DNA of 64,000 bases, taken from Oscillospiraceae bacterium (GTDB lineage: Bacteria > Bacillota > Clostridia > Oscillospirales > JAAYXM01). Positions 1 through 9,261 of the stretch are shown piece after piece. The stretch covers positions 1-64,000 of the forward strand of contig SVMJ01000009.1 in the NCBI GenBank assembly GCA_015067485.1, given 5' to 3'. Each line of letters starts with the position of its first letter. The first letter of the stretch is position 1. A program made the translations under genes and the position numbers. The notes under the pieces were generated by a model. The model had not been told where the DNA came from. It worked only from the letters and a program-made list of their open reading frames with translations, and searched no databases.

Positions 1-732
1 GCAATCACCGATATCGTATCCAAAAATCCCGCTGCTGAAATCGTAGCAGGGATCGATCTGAACACCGATTCTTCCTGCGGATATCCGGTCTATGAGACCG
101 TGTCCGAAGTAACAGAAGCAGCAGATGTCTTGATCGACTTTTCTCATCCGTCTCTGCTCTCGGGTCTTCTTGCATACTGCGTGGATCGCAAACTCCCCGC
201 AGTCATCGCGACCACCGGCTGCTCGGATGAGCAACTCGCAGGGATCGATGAGGCGGCAAAATCCGTTCCCATGTTCCGTTCGGGCAATATGTCGCTCGGG
301 ATCAACGTCCTTTTGATGTTGGTCGAGCGTGCGGCAAAAATTTTGGGCGATACCTTTGATGTGGAAGTCATCGAACGCCACCATAATCAGAAAATCGATG
401 CTCCGAGTGGTACCGCGCTGATGATTGCAGACCGTCTCAAAGACGCGCTCCCCCATCAATCCGAACTGGTTTATGACCGCCATGCGGTTCGCCAAAAACG
501 CGGCTACCAGGAAATCGGGATGCACTCGCTCCGCGGTGGCACCATTGTGGGTGTCCACGAAGTGGTCTTCGCAGGTCGTGATGAAGTAGTCGAAGTCAAG
601 CACGAAGCACAGTCTCGTGAAGTGTTCGCTGCAGGTGCAGTCAAAGCCGCACTCTTCCTGACCGGCATGAAAGAGCCGAAACTCTATAATATGGACGATC
701 TTGTCGCAACCGTGATAAGCGACAAACTCTAA
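1..732 (+). CDS. dapB: 4-hydroxy-tetrahydrodipicolinate reductase, 5'-truncated
   Basis: NAD(P)H-dependent reductase of the diaminopimelate/lysine pathway, supplying lysine and peptidoglycan or spore-cortex precursor. The reading frame is open from base 1, so the Rossmann N-terminus lies outside the window and 243 residues are visible. The family signature ERHHNQKIDAPSGTA (around 370-415) carries the catalytic His pair and the substrate-binding Lys, and the C-terminal dimerisation half is complete. No other lysine gene is visible, though dapA normally precedes dapB in Firmicutes. Identification is firm. Confidence 0.97.
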   Translation, partial: AITDIVSKNPAAEIVAGIDLNTDSSCGYPVYETVSEVTEAADVLIDFSHPSLLSGLLAYCVDRKLPAVIATTGCSDEQLAGIDEAAKSVPMFRSGNMSLGINVLLMLVERAAKILGDTFDVEVIERHHNQKIDAPSGTALMIADRLKDALPHQSELVYDRHAVRQKRGYQEIGMHSLRGGTIVGVHEVVFAGRDEVVEVKHEAQSREVFAAGAVKAALFLTGMKEPKLYNMDDLVATVISDKL

Positions 733-744
733 ACAAAACATAAA

Positions 745-772
745 AGCGTTGAGTCAAATGACTCAACGCTTT
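745..772. terminator. bidirectional terminator between dapB and metH
   Basis: A perfect stem, AGCGTTGAGTCA / TGACTCAACGCT with a short AA loop, is followed by a T run on the plus strand and has an A run on its 5' side, so it can serve both convergent genes. Confidence 0.85.
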
Positions 773-775
773 TTA

Positions 776-3118
776 TTATTTTCCGAAAACTTCTTTTGCG
801 ATGTCGACTGCGCGTTTGGCGTCTTTTGCATAGTGGTCTGCGCCGATCTTTTCCGCGTACTCGGGCGTGAGCACCGCACCGCCGACCATGATCTTGCAAT
901 TATGCCCTGCCGCTCGCAGTTGGCGAATGGTTTCTTCCATGCTGCCAAGTGTGGTGGTCATGAGCGCACTGAGCCCTACCAACGCCACATTCTGCTTGAC
1001 TGCGGTTTCCACCACGGTTTCGGGCGGGACATCACGACCGAGGTCGATGACCGTATAGCCGTAATTTTCGAGCAAGACTTTGACGATGTTCTTGCCGATG
1101 TCGTGGATGTCACCTTTGACGGTCGCCACGATGATTTTGCCCTTTTCTTCCTGTGCGATACCGGATTTGGCGATTGCTTCTTTGATCGCTTCGAAACCTG
1201 CACTTGCGGCTTCCGCCGAGCGGATGAGTTGCGGCAGGAATACCTCGCCTTTTTCAAAGCGTGTCCCGACCGTGTCGAGCGCGGGGATGAGTTGTTTGTT
1301 TACCACGACCATAGGATCAACCGTTTCAAGCATTGCGCGTACCAGGTCCGCACATTCGGCTTTCAGCCCTTGTGCCACGCAGTACGGGATATCGTGTATT
1401 TCTTTCGCAGTTGTGATCTGCGTCGGCGCAGAAGTTTCTCCGCCGTATGCTGCAATGAAACGGGTTGCGTTTTCATCGTGGTTCATGAGCAAATGATAGG
1501 CGCGAACTGCGCCCATCATGGATGCAATGTTCGGATTGATGATGGGAAGATCGAGCCCATAAGTCATCGCCATGGTGAGAAAGTTTGCATTGACAAGTTC
1601 ACGCGACGGAAGCCCAAACGAGATGTTGGACACGCCGAGCACGGTTTTGACACCGAAGCGTTCTTTTACGGCTTTCAGCGCCTTGAGTGTTTCATAAACG
1701 CCTGCCTGCTCCGCAGATGCGGTGAGCGTGAGACAATCGATAAAGACATCTTCCTTCGGAATGCCATACTCTTTCGCACGGGTGATGATGCGTTCCGCAA
1801 TCGCAACGCGCTCTTCTGCAGTTTTGGGAATCCCGTTTTCATCGAGTGTCAGCCCGACCACCGCCGCGCCGTAGCGCGCGACGATTGGCAAGATTTGCGA
1901 AAGGGACGCTTCTTCCCCGTTGACCGAGTTGACGATCGCCTTGCCGTTATAGACACGAAGCGCTGCTTCGATGACTTCGGGTTTGGTGGAGTCGATCTGG
2001 AGCGGTGCATCGGTGATGCCTTGCAATGCTTTTATCACTTCCACCATCATGGCTTTTTCATCAATGCCGGGAAGACCTACGTTGACATCCAAAATCTCAG
2101 CACCGGCACGAATCTGCTCGCTTGCCTGACTTAAGATAAAATCGATGTCATGTTCGCGGAGTGCTTGCTGGAAGCGTTTTTTACCCGTTGGATTGATACG
2201 CTCGCCAATCACACACGGACAGTTGATCATCACGGTCTGTCTTGCCGAGCAAACTGCCGCGATTTTCTCACGCGATTTGCGCGTACCGATGGTAAGGGTT
2301 TCTTTCATTTCACGGATATAGTCCGGAGTAGTGCCACAACACCCGCCCACGATGGTTGCACCTGCGTTACAGAGCAGTTGCACTTGGGAAGCGAACTCCT
2401 GCGGATTGATGTCGTATGTATTGTCTGCCAAATTGGGCAGTCCTGCATTGGGTTTTACGATAATGGGACGGTCGGTAAAACGCGCGAGTTCTTCTACAAG
2501 CGGAACCAAATCTTTCGGACCGAGTGAGCAGTTGAACCCGATCGCATCCGCCTGGCAAAGTGTCATTGCCATTGATGATACCGAGCAACCCGTAAAAGTG
2601 CGTCCGTTTTCTTCAAATGTCATGGTAACGAAAACGGGTTTTGTGCTATTTTCTTTTGCGGCAAGGAGTGCCGCTTTGGCTTCATATAAATCCGTCATGG
2701 TTTCAACAACGATCAAATCTGCCTCTTCTGCCGCAACCACCATCTCACGGAAAATATCATACGCTTCTTCGAAGCGCAACGTTCCGATGGGTTCCAACAG
2801 TTGACCAATGGGACCGATGTCGAGCGCAACGCGCGCACCAAAATCTTGCGCGGCTATTTTTGCATTTTTGATCGCAGCAGAAACGATTTCCGCAACTGAG
2901 TAGCCGCAGCCTTCTAATTTATGGCGGTTTGCGCCAAAAGTGTTCGCATAGACGATATTTGCACCTGCTTCCAAATAAGCGCGGTGAATGGTTTGGATTT
3001 GTTCGGGCGCGGTGATCCCAAGAACTTCGGGCTTTTCACCGAGTTCCAAACCGTTTTTTTGCAGCATGGTGCCCATCGCACCGTCTAAAAACAAAAGATT
3101 CGATTCATTACCAAACAC
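776..3118 (-). CDS. metH: cobalamin-dependent methionine synthase without reactivation domain
   Basis: Transfers the methyl group of 5-methyl-THF to homocysteine through B12. Domains in order: homocysteine methyltransferase barrel (zinc Cys in GFNCSLGP and GGCCGTTP), pterin-binding barrel starting at GERINPTGKKRF, B12 cap, and B12 Rossmann domain with the DxHxxG ligand motif GDIHDIGKN. The chain stops after the B12 domain (about 780 residues versus about 1200 in E. coli); the AdoMet reactivation domain is the separate upstream gene. I chose the GTG at 3118 because AAAGGGG sits 8 nt upstream; in-frame GTG codons further upstream lack a ribosome site. It overlaps the reactivation gene by 11 nt. 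Confidence 0.95.
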   Translation of the reverse strand: MFGNESNLLFLDGAMGTMLQKNGLELGEKPEVLGITAPEQIQTIHRAYLEAGANIVYANTFGANRHKLEGCGYSVAEIVSAAIKNAKIAAQDFGARVALDIGPIGQLLEPIGTLRFEEAYDIFREMVVAAEEADLIVVETMTDLYEAKAALLAAKENSTKPVFVTMTFEENGRTFTGCSVSSMAMTLCQADAIGFNCSLGPKDLVPLVEELARFTDRPIIVKPNAGLPNLADNTYDINPQEFASQVQLLCNAGATIVGGCCGTTPDYIREMKETLTIGTRKSREKIAAVCSARQTVMINCPCVIGERINPTGKKRFQQALREHDIDFILSQASEQIRAGAEILDVNVGLPGIDEKAMMVEVIKALQGITDAPLQIDSTKPEVIEAALRVYNGKAIVNSVNGEEASLSQILPIVARYGAAVVGLTLDENGIPKTAEERVAIAERIITRAKEYGIPKEDVFIDCLTLTASAEQAGVYETLKALKAVKERFGVKTVLGVSNISFGLPSRELVNANFLTMAMTYGLDLPIINPNIASMMGAVRAYHLLMNHDENATRFIAAYGGETSAPTQITTAKEIHDIPYCVAQGLKAECADLVRAMLETVDPMVVVNKQLIPALDTVGTRFEKGEVFLPQLIRSAEAASAGFEAIKEAIAKSGIAQEEKGKIIVATVKGDIHDIGKNIVKVLLENYGYTVIDLGRDVPPETVVETAVKQNVALVGLSALMTTTLGSMEETIRQLRAAGHNCKIMVGGAVLTPEYAEKIGADHYAKDAKRAVDIAKEVFGK

Positions 3119-3782
3119 AACGTTCACCCCTTTTTCGGAAGGTACAAGTTTCACGCATCGAGCAAGTCTCGCAACCGCTCTGTTTCTTGGGAAGTTCGGT
3201 TTCGGAAAGTCCGATGACCGCAGTTACGGATTTGCGTGGCGTGAGCAGATACGAATCTGTCGCGCACAATCCGATGCGTTTCTGCGCATTTAATACGGTT
3301 AAAATTTCATTTTGTAGCGAAAGCGGAAAGTCTCCATATCCGGGAGAAAACCGCCAGGTTGCGTGCATATTCTGCATTTTGGTATGGATTTCAGATTCAA
3401 TTTCGTCGCATACTTGCTCAATCAGAGCATCGGCGGCCGCATCCAAAATCAAAGATTTTGTCATGCTTTCTACCTGTGCAGACGCAATCAAGCGATCCAC
3501 ATCGGATGAAAGTGTTGCTGCAAGGAGCACCACTTTCGTACAATTTGCAAGGTGTTCACGGACATCGTGTCCCCCGAGAACAAGCGTGGTACCGGAGAGC
3601 GCAATGCCGTCATGAGTATCGATTCGGTCAAAGATACAAAAAACGGATTTGGGTTTTGCGTGCGTGAGCATTTCCGTCTCACAAGACAGGACTTCTCCCA
3701 TCAAATCGTCGGAAATTTCTTGCCCACGATATCCCAAATATCGCAACACTTCTTCGTGTCGGATGGCTTGAATCGAGCCCAC
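3108..3782 (-). CDS. methionine synthase activation-domain protein
   Basis: A 224-residue stand-alone counterpart of the MetH C-terminal AdoMet-binding domain, which restores oxidised cob(II)alamin to methylcobalamin using AdoMet and an electron donor. It is recognised from the N-terminal pattern IRHEEVLRYLGYRG, the central VLLAATLSSDVDRLI and FSPGYGDFPLSLQ segments, and its position between metF and a metH that lacks this domain. The start is a GTG preceded by AGGTG. The C-terminus ends in a Cys cluster (CETCSMRETCTFRKRGERC), which could bind a metal; this is common in clostridial versions. It is translationally coupled to metH. Confidence 0.88.
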   Translation of the reverse strand: MGSIQAIRHEEVLRYLGYRGQEISDDLMGEVLSCETEMLTHAKPKSVFCIFDRIDTHDGIALSGTTLVLGGHDVREHLANCTKVVLLAATLSSDVDRLIASAQVESMTKSLILDAAADALIEQVCDEIESEIHTKMQNMHATWRFSPGYGDFPLSLQNEILTVLNAQKRIGLCATDSYLLTPRKSVTAVIGLSETELPKKQSGCETCSMRETCTFRKRGERCVW

Positions 3783-3790
3783 AGTATCAC

Positions 3791-4657
3791 CTATCTCTGC
3801 AGTAAGTTTTCTACACTCTCATAAATGCGTTTTGCAACATACGGATCGTTCATGGTATACAGATGGATTCCGTCTACCCCATTTGCGATCAGGTCTACGA
3901 TTTGGTCGACCGCGTAAGCGATGCCCGCATCACGCATGGCTTCCGGATGATCGCCGTAGCGCTGTACCATTTTGGCGAATTTTTGCGGAACGCTTGCGCC
4001 GCACATAGAGACCGTTCGCTCGATCTGTGTTTTCTTTGTAATGGGCATAATACCCACTTCGATCGGGGCTTTGATGCCCGCGATGGTTGCGCGCTCCAAG
4101 AAAGAATAGAACGGTGCGTTGTCCAAAAACAGCTGTGTAATGAGATAATCCACGCCCGCATCGACTTTTTCGCGCAAGTGTAAAATGTCTTCCGCAGCAT
4201 TCTTCGCTTCTGCATGGACTTCGGGATAACACGCCGCCGCGATGCCGAAATCTCCGTGTTTACGGATGAACGAGATCAAGTCGGATGCGTGCTTAAAATC
4301 TTCTTTCGGCGGGACATCGGGATTACGATCCCCGCGCAAGGCAAGGATGTTTTCTACATTGCGTGTGCGAAGCTGATCCAAGATGATCTCCACGTCGTCT
4401 TTGGAAGTGCTGACACAAGTGAGATGGGCAACCGATTCGATATTGTAGTCGTTCTTAATGGTTCCTGCGAGATCGACTGTGCGCAAATCTGCCACGTTTC
4501 CGCCCGCACCATATGTAACACTGATGGAATCCGGACGAATCTCGCTGAGTTCGTCCAGCATAGAATACAGCGTTTCGATTTTAGAAGTTTGTTTTGGCGG
4601 GAAAATCTCAAGCGAGAATACTACTTTTCCGGGCTGGAATTTGGAACTGATTTTCAT
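3791..4657 (-). CDS. metF: methylenetetrahydrofolate reductase
   Basis: Reduces 5,10-methylene-THF to 5-methyl-THF, the substrate for the MetH two genes downstream. The 288-residue TIM-barrel shows the family motifs SLEIFPPK near the N-terminus, SVTYGAGG, HLTCV, LALRGDRNPD (FAD and folate contacts) and YLITQLFLDN. The start at 4657 is set by AGGAG 8 nt upstream. First gene of the metF-activase-metH unit; no SAM or B12 riboswitch was recognised in the short leader, which directly follows the terminator of the preceding operon. Confidence 0.95.
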   Translation of the reverse strand: MKISSKFQPGKVVFSLEIFPPKQTSKIETLYSMLDELSEIRPDSISVTYGAGGNVADLRTVDLAGTIKNDYNIESVAHLTCVSTSKDDVEIILDQLRTRNVENILALRGDRNPDVPPKEDFKHASDLISFIRKHGDFGIAAACYPEVHAEAKNAAEDILHLREKVDAGVDYLITQLFLDNAPFYSFLERATIAGIKAPIEVGIMPITKKTQIERTVSMCGASVPQKFAKMVQRYGDHPEAMRDAGIAYAVDQIVDLIANGVDGIHLYTMNDPYVAKRIYESVENLLQR

Positions 4658-4682
4658 TCCCAACACTCCTTTTCTGAAAGGA

Positions 4683-4715
4683 AAAACAAGCAGAAGTGGT
4701 ACTCCTGCTTGTTTT
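4683..4715 (-). terminator. terminator of the 14-gene operon
   Basis: Stem AAAACAAGCAG / CTGCTTGTTTT with a T run on the minus strand, just after the ispH-S1 stop codon and before metF. Confidence 0.75.
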
Positions 4716-4729
4716 CAATCACACCTAAA

Positions 4730-6760
4730 TTATTCAGCAGTTTCGTCGGAAACCACGTCTTCAGCGACGACAGTTTCATTTGCATCGGTGCTTGCGACCA
4801 CTTCGTCAGCAGCATCGATTGCCGCTTCATCAGCAGCTGCTGCGACCGGCTCGATGAGAGCACGCATGGAGAGCGAGATTTTCTTGGTGTCGAGATTGAT
4901 CTCGGTGATCTTTGCTTCGACCTCCTGACCTTCGCTCAAGACATCACTCGGGCGAGCAATGCGGCGGTCAGTGATCTGGGAAATGTGAATGAGACCGTCC
5001 ACACCGTCAATCACTTCTGCGAACGCGCCAAACGGCATCATCTTCACGATCTTAACGGTTGCAACATCACCGACATTATACTGTGCGATGAACTTGGTCC
5101 ACGGATTGTCTTCCGCTTTGCGGTAGCCCAAGGAGATTTTCTTCTTTTCGGTGTCAAGTGCAATGATCGCAACTTCAATCGCATCGCCGACTTTGAAGAG
5201 TTCAGACGGATGACCGATGCGCTTCCAGGACATTTCGGAAATGTGGAGCATACCGTCAACTCCGCCGATGTCAACAAAGACACCGTAGGACATGATGGAC
5301 TTGACGATACCCTTGTAAGTATTGCCCACTGCGATTTCGTTCCATACCTTTTCAGCAGCTGCACGGCGTTCTTCGAACTGTACGCTGCGGATGGAGCCGA
5401 CAACGCGGCGGCGCATACGGTTGACTTCGGTGATGCGGAGTTTGACCTTGGTCTTGAGCATGGTTGCAAGGTCTGCATCCTTCGGGAGACCGGACTGGGA
5501 TGCCGGAACGAATACGCGGACACCCTTGACGGAAACCACGATGCCTCCCTTGTTCATTTCGGTAACGATGCCTTCGACAACCGCCTTATCCTGGCGTGCT
5601 GCTTCGACGTCGTCCCAGTTCTTTGCTGCATCCAAGCGGCGCTTGGAAACGGTAACAACGCCTTCCACGTCATTGACGCGGACGACAGAGACTTCGATTT
5701 CGTCTCCGACTTTGAACATTTCTTCCGGCTTGACAGACGGATCGTCAGTCACTTCGGAAAGCGGCAGGAAGCCGGCGTGTTTGGTACCAAGATCCAAATA
5801 AATCTCAGTCGGAGTGATTGCAGTCACAATACCGACGACCTTATCTCCATTATTTAAAGTTTTGAAAGATTCTGCCAAAAGTTCCTCAAAGGATTTTTCC
5901 AGGGTTTCGTTTTTGATCGCTTCGCTCATTTTGTTTTTTACCTCCTTAATTATCCAATCAGGCGTGGACGCACCTGCGGTGATTCCAACGATACCACTCG
6001 GGAGTTCGGCTTTGAGCTCCTCCGCACTCTCAATGTGATAGACAGTACCGCATTCCTCTCTGCAAATAGCAACAAGTGCTTTTGTGTTGGAACTGGTCTT
6101 GTCCCCAATTACAATCATTGCATCCGCCGTACGGGCAATTTCTCGTGCCTCGAGTTGGCGTTTACACGTTGCAAAACATATTGTATCAAATATTTTGCAG
6201 TTTGTATACTCTTTTTTTATAAATTCAATGCATTCTTCCCAAAAAAATCGTTCCATGGTGGTTTGGGATACCACGCAAAGGGGTTTGCCATCCGGTGGTG
6301 CAAGGTGCAGGATGTTCTCTTTCAAGTCATCAATGTCATCGAAAATAAGCGGATTTTCGCAATAACCCGCAATTCCGAGAACTTCCGGATGTTTTTTCGT
6401 CCCGATGATGACGATCTGCATCCCGTCTTTTGCACAGTCGGAAACGATCTGGTGAATCTTCTCAACATAGGGGCAAGTGGCATCCGCATACGGGAGATCA
6501 CGCGCTTCCAGTTCACGGTAAACATCTGCGGCGACCCCGTGCGAGCGAATCAGCACGGTCGTACCCGGCAGAACGTCTTCCACGCAATTGATGCACGGAA
6601 CCCCGTCACGCGCCAACTTTTCAACCACATGTGTATTGTGAATGATCGGACCTAAGGTGCAAGCCGTTTTCCCGCTCTGAGCAAGTTCTTCTGCCATCTG
6701 TACCGCACGGCGCACCCCAAAGCAAAAACCCGAGCTTTTTGCCAGTTTCACTTCTCGCAT
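4730..6760 (-). CDS. ispH: bifunctional IspH / ribosomal protein S1 fusion
   Basis: Residues 1 to about 280 are 4-hydroxy-3-methylbut-2-enyl diphosphate reductase, the last step of the MEP isoprenoid pathway, with the [4Fe-4S] cysteines in GFCFGVRRA, DATCPYV and the ICFATCKRQ region. Residues about 295 to 635 hold four S1 RNA-binding OB repeats (two begin GDKVVGIVT and GNTYKGIV), followed by an acidic Ala/Glu-rich tail. This fusion is characteristic of Clostridia. The start overlaps the plsC stop by one base (TAATG), and the gene is last in a long operon. The S1 part presumably acts at the ribosome; why the two functions are fused is not known to me. Confidence 0.95.
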   Translation of the reverse strand: MREVKLAKSSGFCFGVRRAVQMAEELAQSGKTACTLGPIIHNTHVVEKLARDGVPCINCVEDVLPGTTVLIRSHGVAADVYRELEARDLPYADATCPYVEKIHQIVSDCAKDGMQIVIIGTKKHPEVLGIAGYCENPLIFDDIDDLKENILHLAPPDGKPLCVVSQTTMERFFWEECIEFIKKEYTNCKIFDTICFATCKRQLEAREIARTADAMIVIGDKTSSNTKALVAICREECGTVYHIESAEELKAELPSGIVGITAGASTPDWIIKEVKNKMSEAIKNETLEKSFEELLAESFKTLNNGDKVVGIVTAITPTEIYLDLGTKHAGFLPLSEVTDDPSVKPEEMFKVGDEIEVSVVRVNDVEGVVTVSKRRLDAAKNWDDVEAARQDKAVVEGIVTEMNKGGIVVSVKGVRVFVPASQSGLPKDADLATMLKTKVKLRITEVNRMRRRVVGSIRSVQFEERRAAAEKVWNEIAVGNTYKGIVKSIMSYGVFVDIGGVDGMLHISEMSWKRIGHPSELFKVGDAIEVAIIALDTEKKKISLGYRKAEDNPWTKFIAQYNVGDVATVKIVKMMPFGAFAEVIDGVDGLIHISQITDRRIARPSDVLSEGQEVEAKITEINLDTKKISLSMRALIEPVAAAADEAAIDAADEVVASTDANETVVAEDVVSDETAE

Positions 6761-7356
6761 TACGTTCCATCTCCCAAATCCAAAATTGCCTGAAATGCGG
6801 TGTCGGCAATCCGTCTGTAATTTTCGGAAGTACTGCCCTCACCCTTTTCTGCAGGGATGGGTGTTCCGATGATGACCGAAGTCTTACGGAAGAGTTTTTT
6901 GTGTCGAGTCAGATAGATCGGCACGATTGGAACACCGCCTCGTACCGCGATCATCGCAACACCTGTTTTCACTCCGTCCAAATCAGTCTGCTCAGCATCG
7001 GGAGCGACACGTGTCCCCTCCGGGAAGATTGCAACCGTCTCACCCGATTTCAGGAGATTGATGCTATGTCGCATGGTTGCAAGATCGACATTTCCGCGAT
7101 CGACCGGAAATGCACCCACCGCACGGAAAAACCAATTTGCGATCGGATTCCGGAAGAGTTCCTTTTTTCCCATAAAATGAAGCGGATATTTCGGTCCGAT
7201 TCCCAGTGCCACCAGGACAGGATCTAACAGTGATGTGTGGTTGCAGCAAACCACCGACGCCCCCACCTGTAAGTTCTCGCGCCCTACTACTCTGATGCGG
7301 TAGAGAAAATAGAAAATCGGACGAAGGATGGAAACGATCACTTTATACAGTTTCAT
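6760..7356 (-). CDS. plsC: 1-acyl-sn-glycerol-3-phosphate acyltransferase
   Basis: Acylates lysophosphatidic acid to phosphatidic acid at the membrane. The 198-residue protein shows the acyltransferase blocks NHTSLLD (HX4D catalytic pair, about residue 39), FFRAVGAFPVDRG and FPEGTR. A hydrophobic N-terminal helix likely anchors it. It overlaps cmk by 14 nt upstream and ispH-S1 by 1 nt downstream; the order cmk-plsC-ispH/S1 is conserved in Clostridia. Confidence 0.92.
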   Translation of the reverse strand: MKLYKVIVSILRPIFYFLYRIRVVGRENLQVGASVVCCNHTSLLDPVLVALGIGPKYPLHFMGKKELFRNPIANWFFRAVGAFPVDRGNVDLATMRHSINLLKSGETVAIFPEGTRVAPDAEQTDLDGVKTGVAMIAVRGGVPIVPIYLTRHKKLFRKTSVIIGTPIPAEKGEGSTSENYRRIADTAFQAILDLGDGT

Positions 7357-8026
7357 CGGACACCCTCTTTTCTATGAGTTCGGTGATTGCCGAGATACTC
7401 TGTTCCAGTTCAAAACCCGTGGTATCAAGCAAAACCGCATCATCTGCCGCTTTGAGCGGTGCGATTGCACGGGCACTGTCATTTTCATCACGGCGCTTCA
7501 TATCTTCAAGCACTTGCTCGTATGTAATATCCGAGCCTTTCGCACACAGTTCCAAATAACGTCTTTGCGCACGGTCTTCTGCGGTTGCGGTCAGGAAGAT
7601 TTTTACAGTCGCATTCGGAAGCACCACGGTTCCGATATCGCGTCCGTCCATAATCACATGATTGGTCTGCGCAAATTTTCGCTGCATTTCAAGCAAAAAC
7701 GCGCGTACTGCCGGAATGGCGGAAACATCCGATGCATAGCGGGAAATCTCATGTTCGCGGATGGTCTCGGTAACATCGGTGCCGTTTAAGTACATCCGCT
7801 GCATTCCGTCCACATGGCGCATTTCGATTTTGATTTGCGGAAGGAGTGCCGCGACATTTTCCGCATCACGCGGGTCTACCCCATGTGTCCGCACAAACAC
7901 ACCGACTGTGCGGTAAATCGCGCCGGTGTCCACATACAGATACCCCATTTTTTTCGCAACTTCTTTGGAAATAGTACTTTTCCCGGCACCCGAAGGTCCG
8001 TCGATTGCGATTGATATGTAATTCAT
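7343..8026 (-). CDS. cmk: cytidylate kinase
   Basis: Phosphorylates CMP/dCMP to the diphosphates. The 227-residue protein has the P-loop GPSGAGKST at residues 10-18, the substrate motif YVDTGAIYRT, and the conserved DGRDIGTVVLPNA and KIFLTATAEDRAQRR segments. It begins 2 nt after the flavoprotein stop and overlaps plsC, so translation is coupled. The length is typical. Confidence 0.96.
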   Translation of the reverse strand: MNYISIAIDGPSGAGKSTISKEVAKKMGYLYVDTGAIYRTVGVFVRTHGVDPRDAENVAALLPQIKIEMRHVDGMQRMYLNGTDVTETIREHEISRYASDVSAIPAVRAFLLEMQRKFAQTNHVIMDGRDIGTVVLPNATVKIFLTATAEDRAQRRYLELCAKGSDITYEQVLEDMKRRDENDSARAIAPLKAADDAVLLDTTGFELEQSISAITELIEKRVSDETV

Positions 8027-8028
8027 TC

Positions 8029-9261
8029 TTACTCCCCCTTATATAGCGCATACTCTGCGGCAGAAACGCCCGCGAGATACCCGGTCGACCATGCGATTTG
8101 CAAATTAAACCCACCGGTATATCCATCCACATCCAGCACTTCGCCTGCAAAGAACAACCCCGAAACAAGTTTTGATCCCATTGTTTTGGGCGATACTTCG
8201 CGCACAGAAACTCCGCCCGAGGTTACAATAGCCTCTGTGATCGGACGTTTCCCAAGTGCAGGAATGGTAAATGTTTTTAATTCTTCCACTAATTTTTCAC
8301 GCATCGCACGCGTAACCGAATGTACTTTACAGGTACTTGCCGCACCAATTCGGGTCAGTATGGGTCCGATCATGGTGCGTGGCAAAAGTCCTGACAGAAC
8401 ATTTCCGAAATCGCGGTTTTGCGCGGCGGAAAAATCACGCAGAATGCGTGCATCCAGTTGCTCACGGGTGAGTCCCGGCTTCAAATCGATCACGAGACTT
8501 CCCTTTCCATTTGGCAAGTGTGCACTCGCCGACAAAACAAGCGGTCCCGAAACCCCGAAGTGGGTAAAGAGCATCTCTCCAATTTCAGAAAACACGGTCT
8601 TTCCGTTTTCATCGAGAGCTGTGAGCGTAACATTTTTGAGCGATAGCCCTTGAAGTGCCTGACACAATGTCAAGTGCGATGAGAGCGGAACGAGCGACCC
8701 GCTCGGTTCCACGATCGTATGACCCAACTCTTCCGCCATGCGGTATCCGTCGCCCGTCGACCCCGTGGTGGGATACGACAGCCCCCCGGTTGCCACGATG
8801 ACGCCATTACAAACGAGAATGCGGTCTGCAAGTTTCACACCGCAAACGCACCCGTTTTCTACCATGATTTTTTCAGCCCTGCTATGTACGACAGAAACAC
8901 CGAGCGCGTGAAGTTCACGTTCCAGTGCATCGGTAATATCCCGTGCGCGGTCGGACTCAGGGAACACGCGGTTTCCGCGCTCTGTTTTGAGCGGAACACC
9001 CAAATTTTCAAAAAAGTCCATTGTGTCCTGCACGGAAAACCCCGCAAACGCACTGTATAAAAAGCGCGGGTTTCGCAAGGTGTTTTGGAGCAGTCCTTCC
9101 ATATCGGTCGCATTGGTCAGGTTGCAACGACCTTTCCCCGTGATATTCAGTTTTTTACCAAGATACGGGTTTGGCTCAACCAAGCAAACCTGTGCGCCGG
9201 ACCTTGCCGCCCAAATAGCCGCAAACATCCCTGCCGCACCGCCACCGATGACTACGATCAT
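8029..9261 (-). CDS. YhiN/HI0933-family FAD-dependent oxidoreductase
   Basis: A flavoprotein of the BaiN/YhiN type: N-terminal FAD Rossmann motif VVIGGGAAGMFAA, the KKLNITGKGRCNLTN motif of the family, and the C-terminal GGFNLQIAWSTGYLAG FAD contact. About 410 residues, normal for the family. The start at 9261 forms an ATGA overlap with the rluD-like stop; a longer frame exists upstream but would lie within rluD. Members have been linked to bile-acid reduction in some gut Clostridia, but the general cellular role is unclear and nothing here assigns a substrate. Confidence 0.88.
   Translation of the reverse strand: MIVVIGGGAAGMFAAIWAARSGAQVCLVEPNPYLGKKLNITGKGRCNLTNATDMEGLLQNTLRNPRFLYSAFAGFSVQDTMDFFENLGVPLKTERGNRVFPESDRARDITDALERELHALGVSVVHSRAEKIMVENGCVCGVKLADRILVCNGVIVATGGLSYPTTGSTGDGYRMAEELGHTIVEPSGSLVPLSSHLTLCQALQGLSLKNVTLTALDENGKTVFSEIGEMLFTHFGVSGPLVLSASAHLPNGKGSLVIDLKPGLTREQLDARILRDFSAAQNRDFGNVLSGLLPRTMIGPILTRIGAASTCKVHSVTRAMREKLVEELKTFTIPALGKRPITEAIVTSGGVSVREVSPKTMGSKLVSGLFFAGEVLDVDGYTGGFNLQIAWSTGYLAGVSAAEYALYKGE

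Noticed and set aside
749-2134. 461-codon open frame on the plus strand
   Set aside because: Entirely antisense to metH, with a Cys/Phe/Asp-rich composition typical of a reverse-frame shadow, no ribosome site and no family match.
4657-4730. SAM or cobalamin riboswitch ahead of metF
   Set aside because: The gap is only about 70 nt and is taken up by a terminator; no riboswitch core motif is present.
4214-5857. 547-codon open frame on the plus strand
   Set aside because: Antisense to metF and the S1 part of the IspH-S1 fusion; low-complexity composition and no initiation signals.
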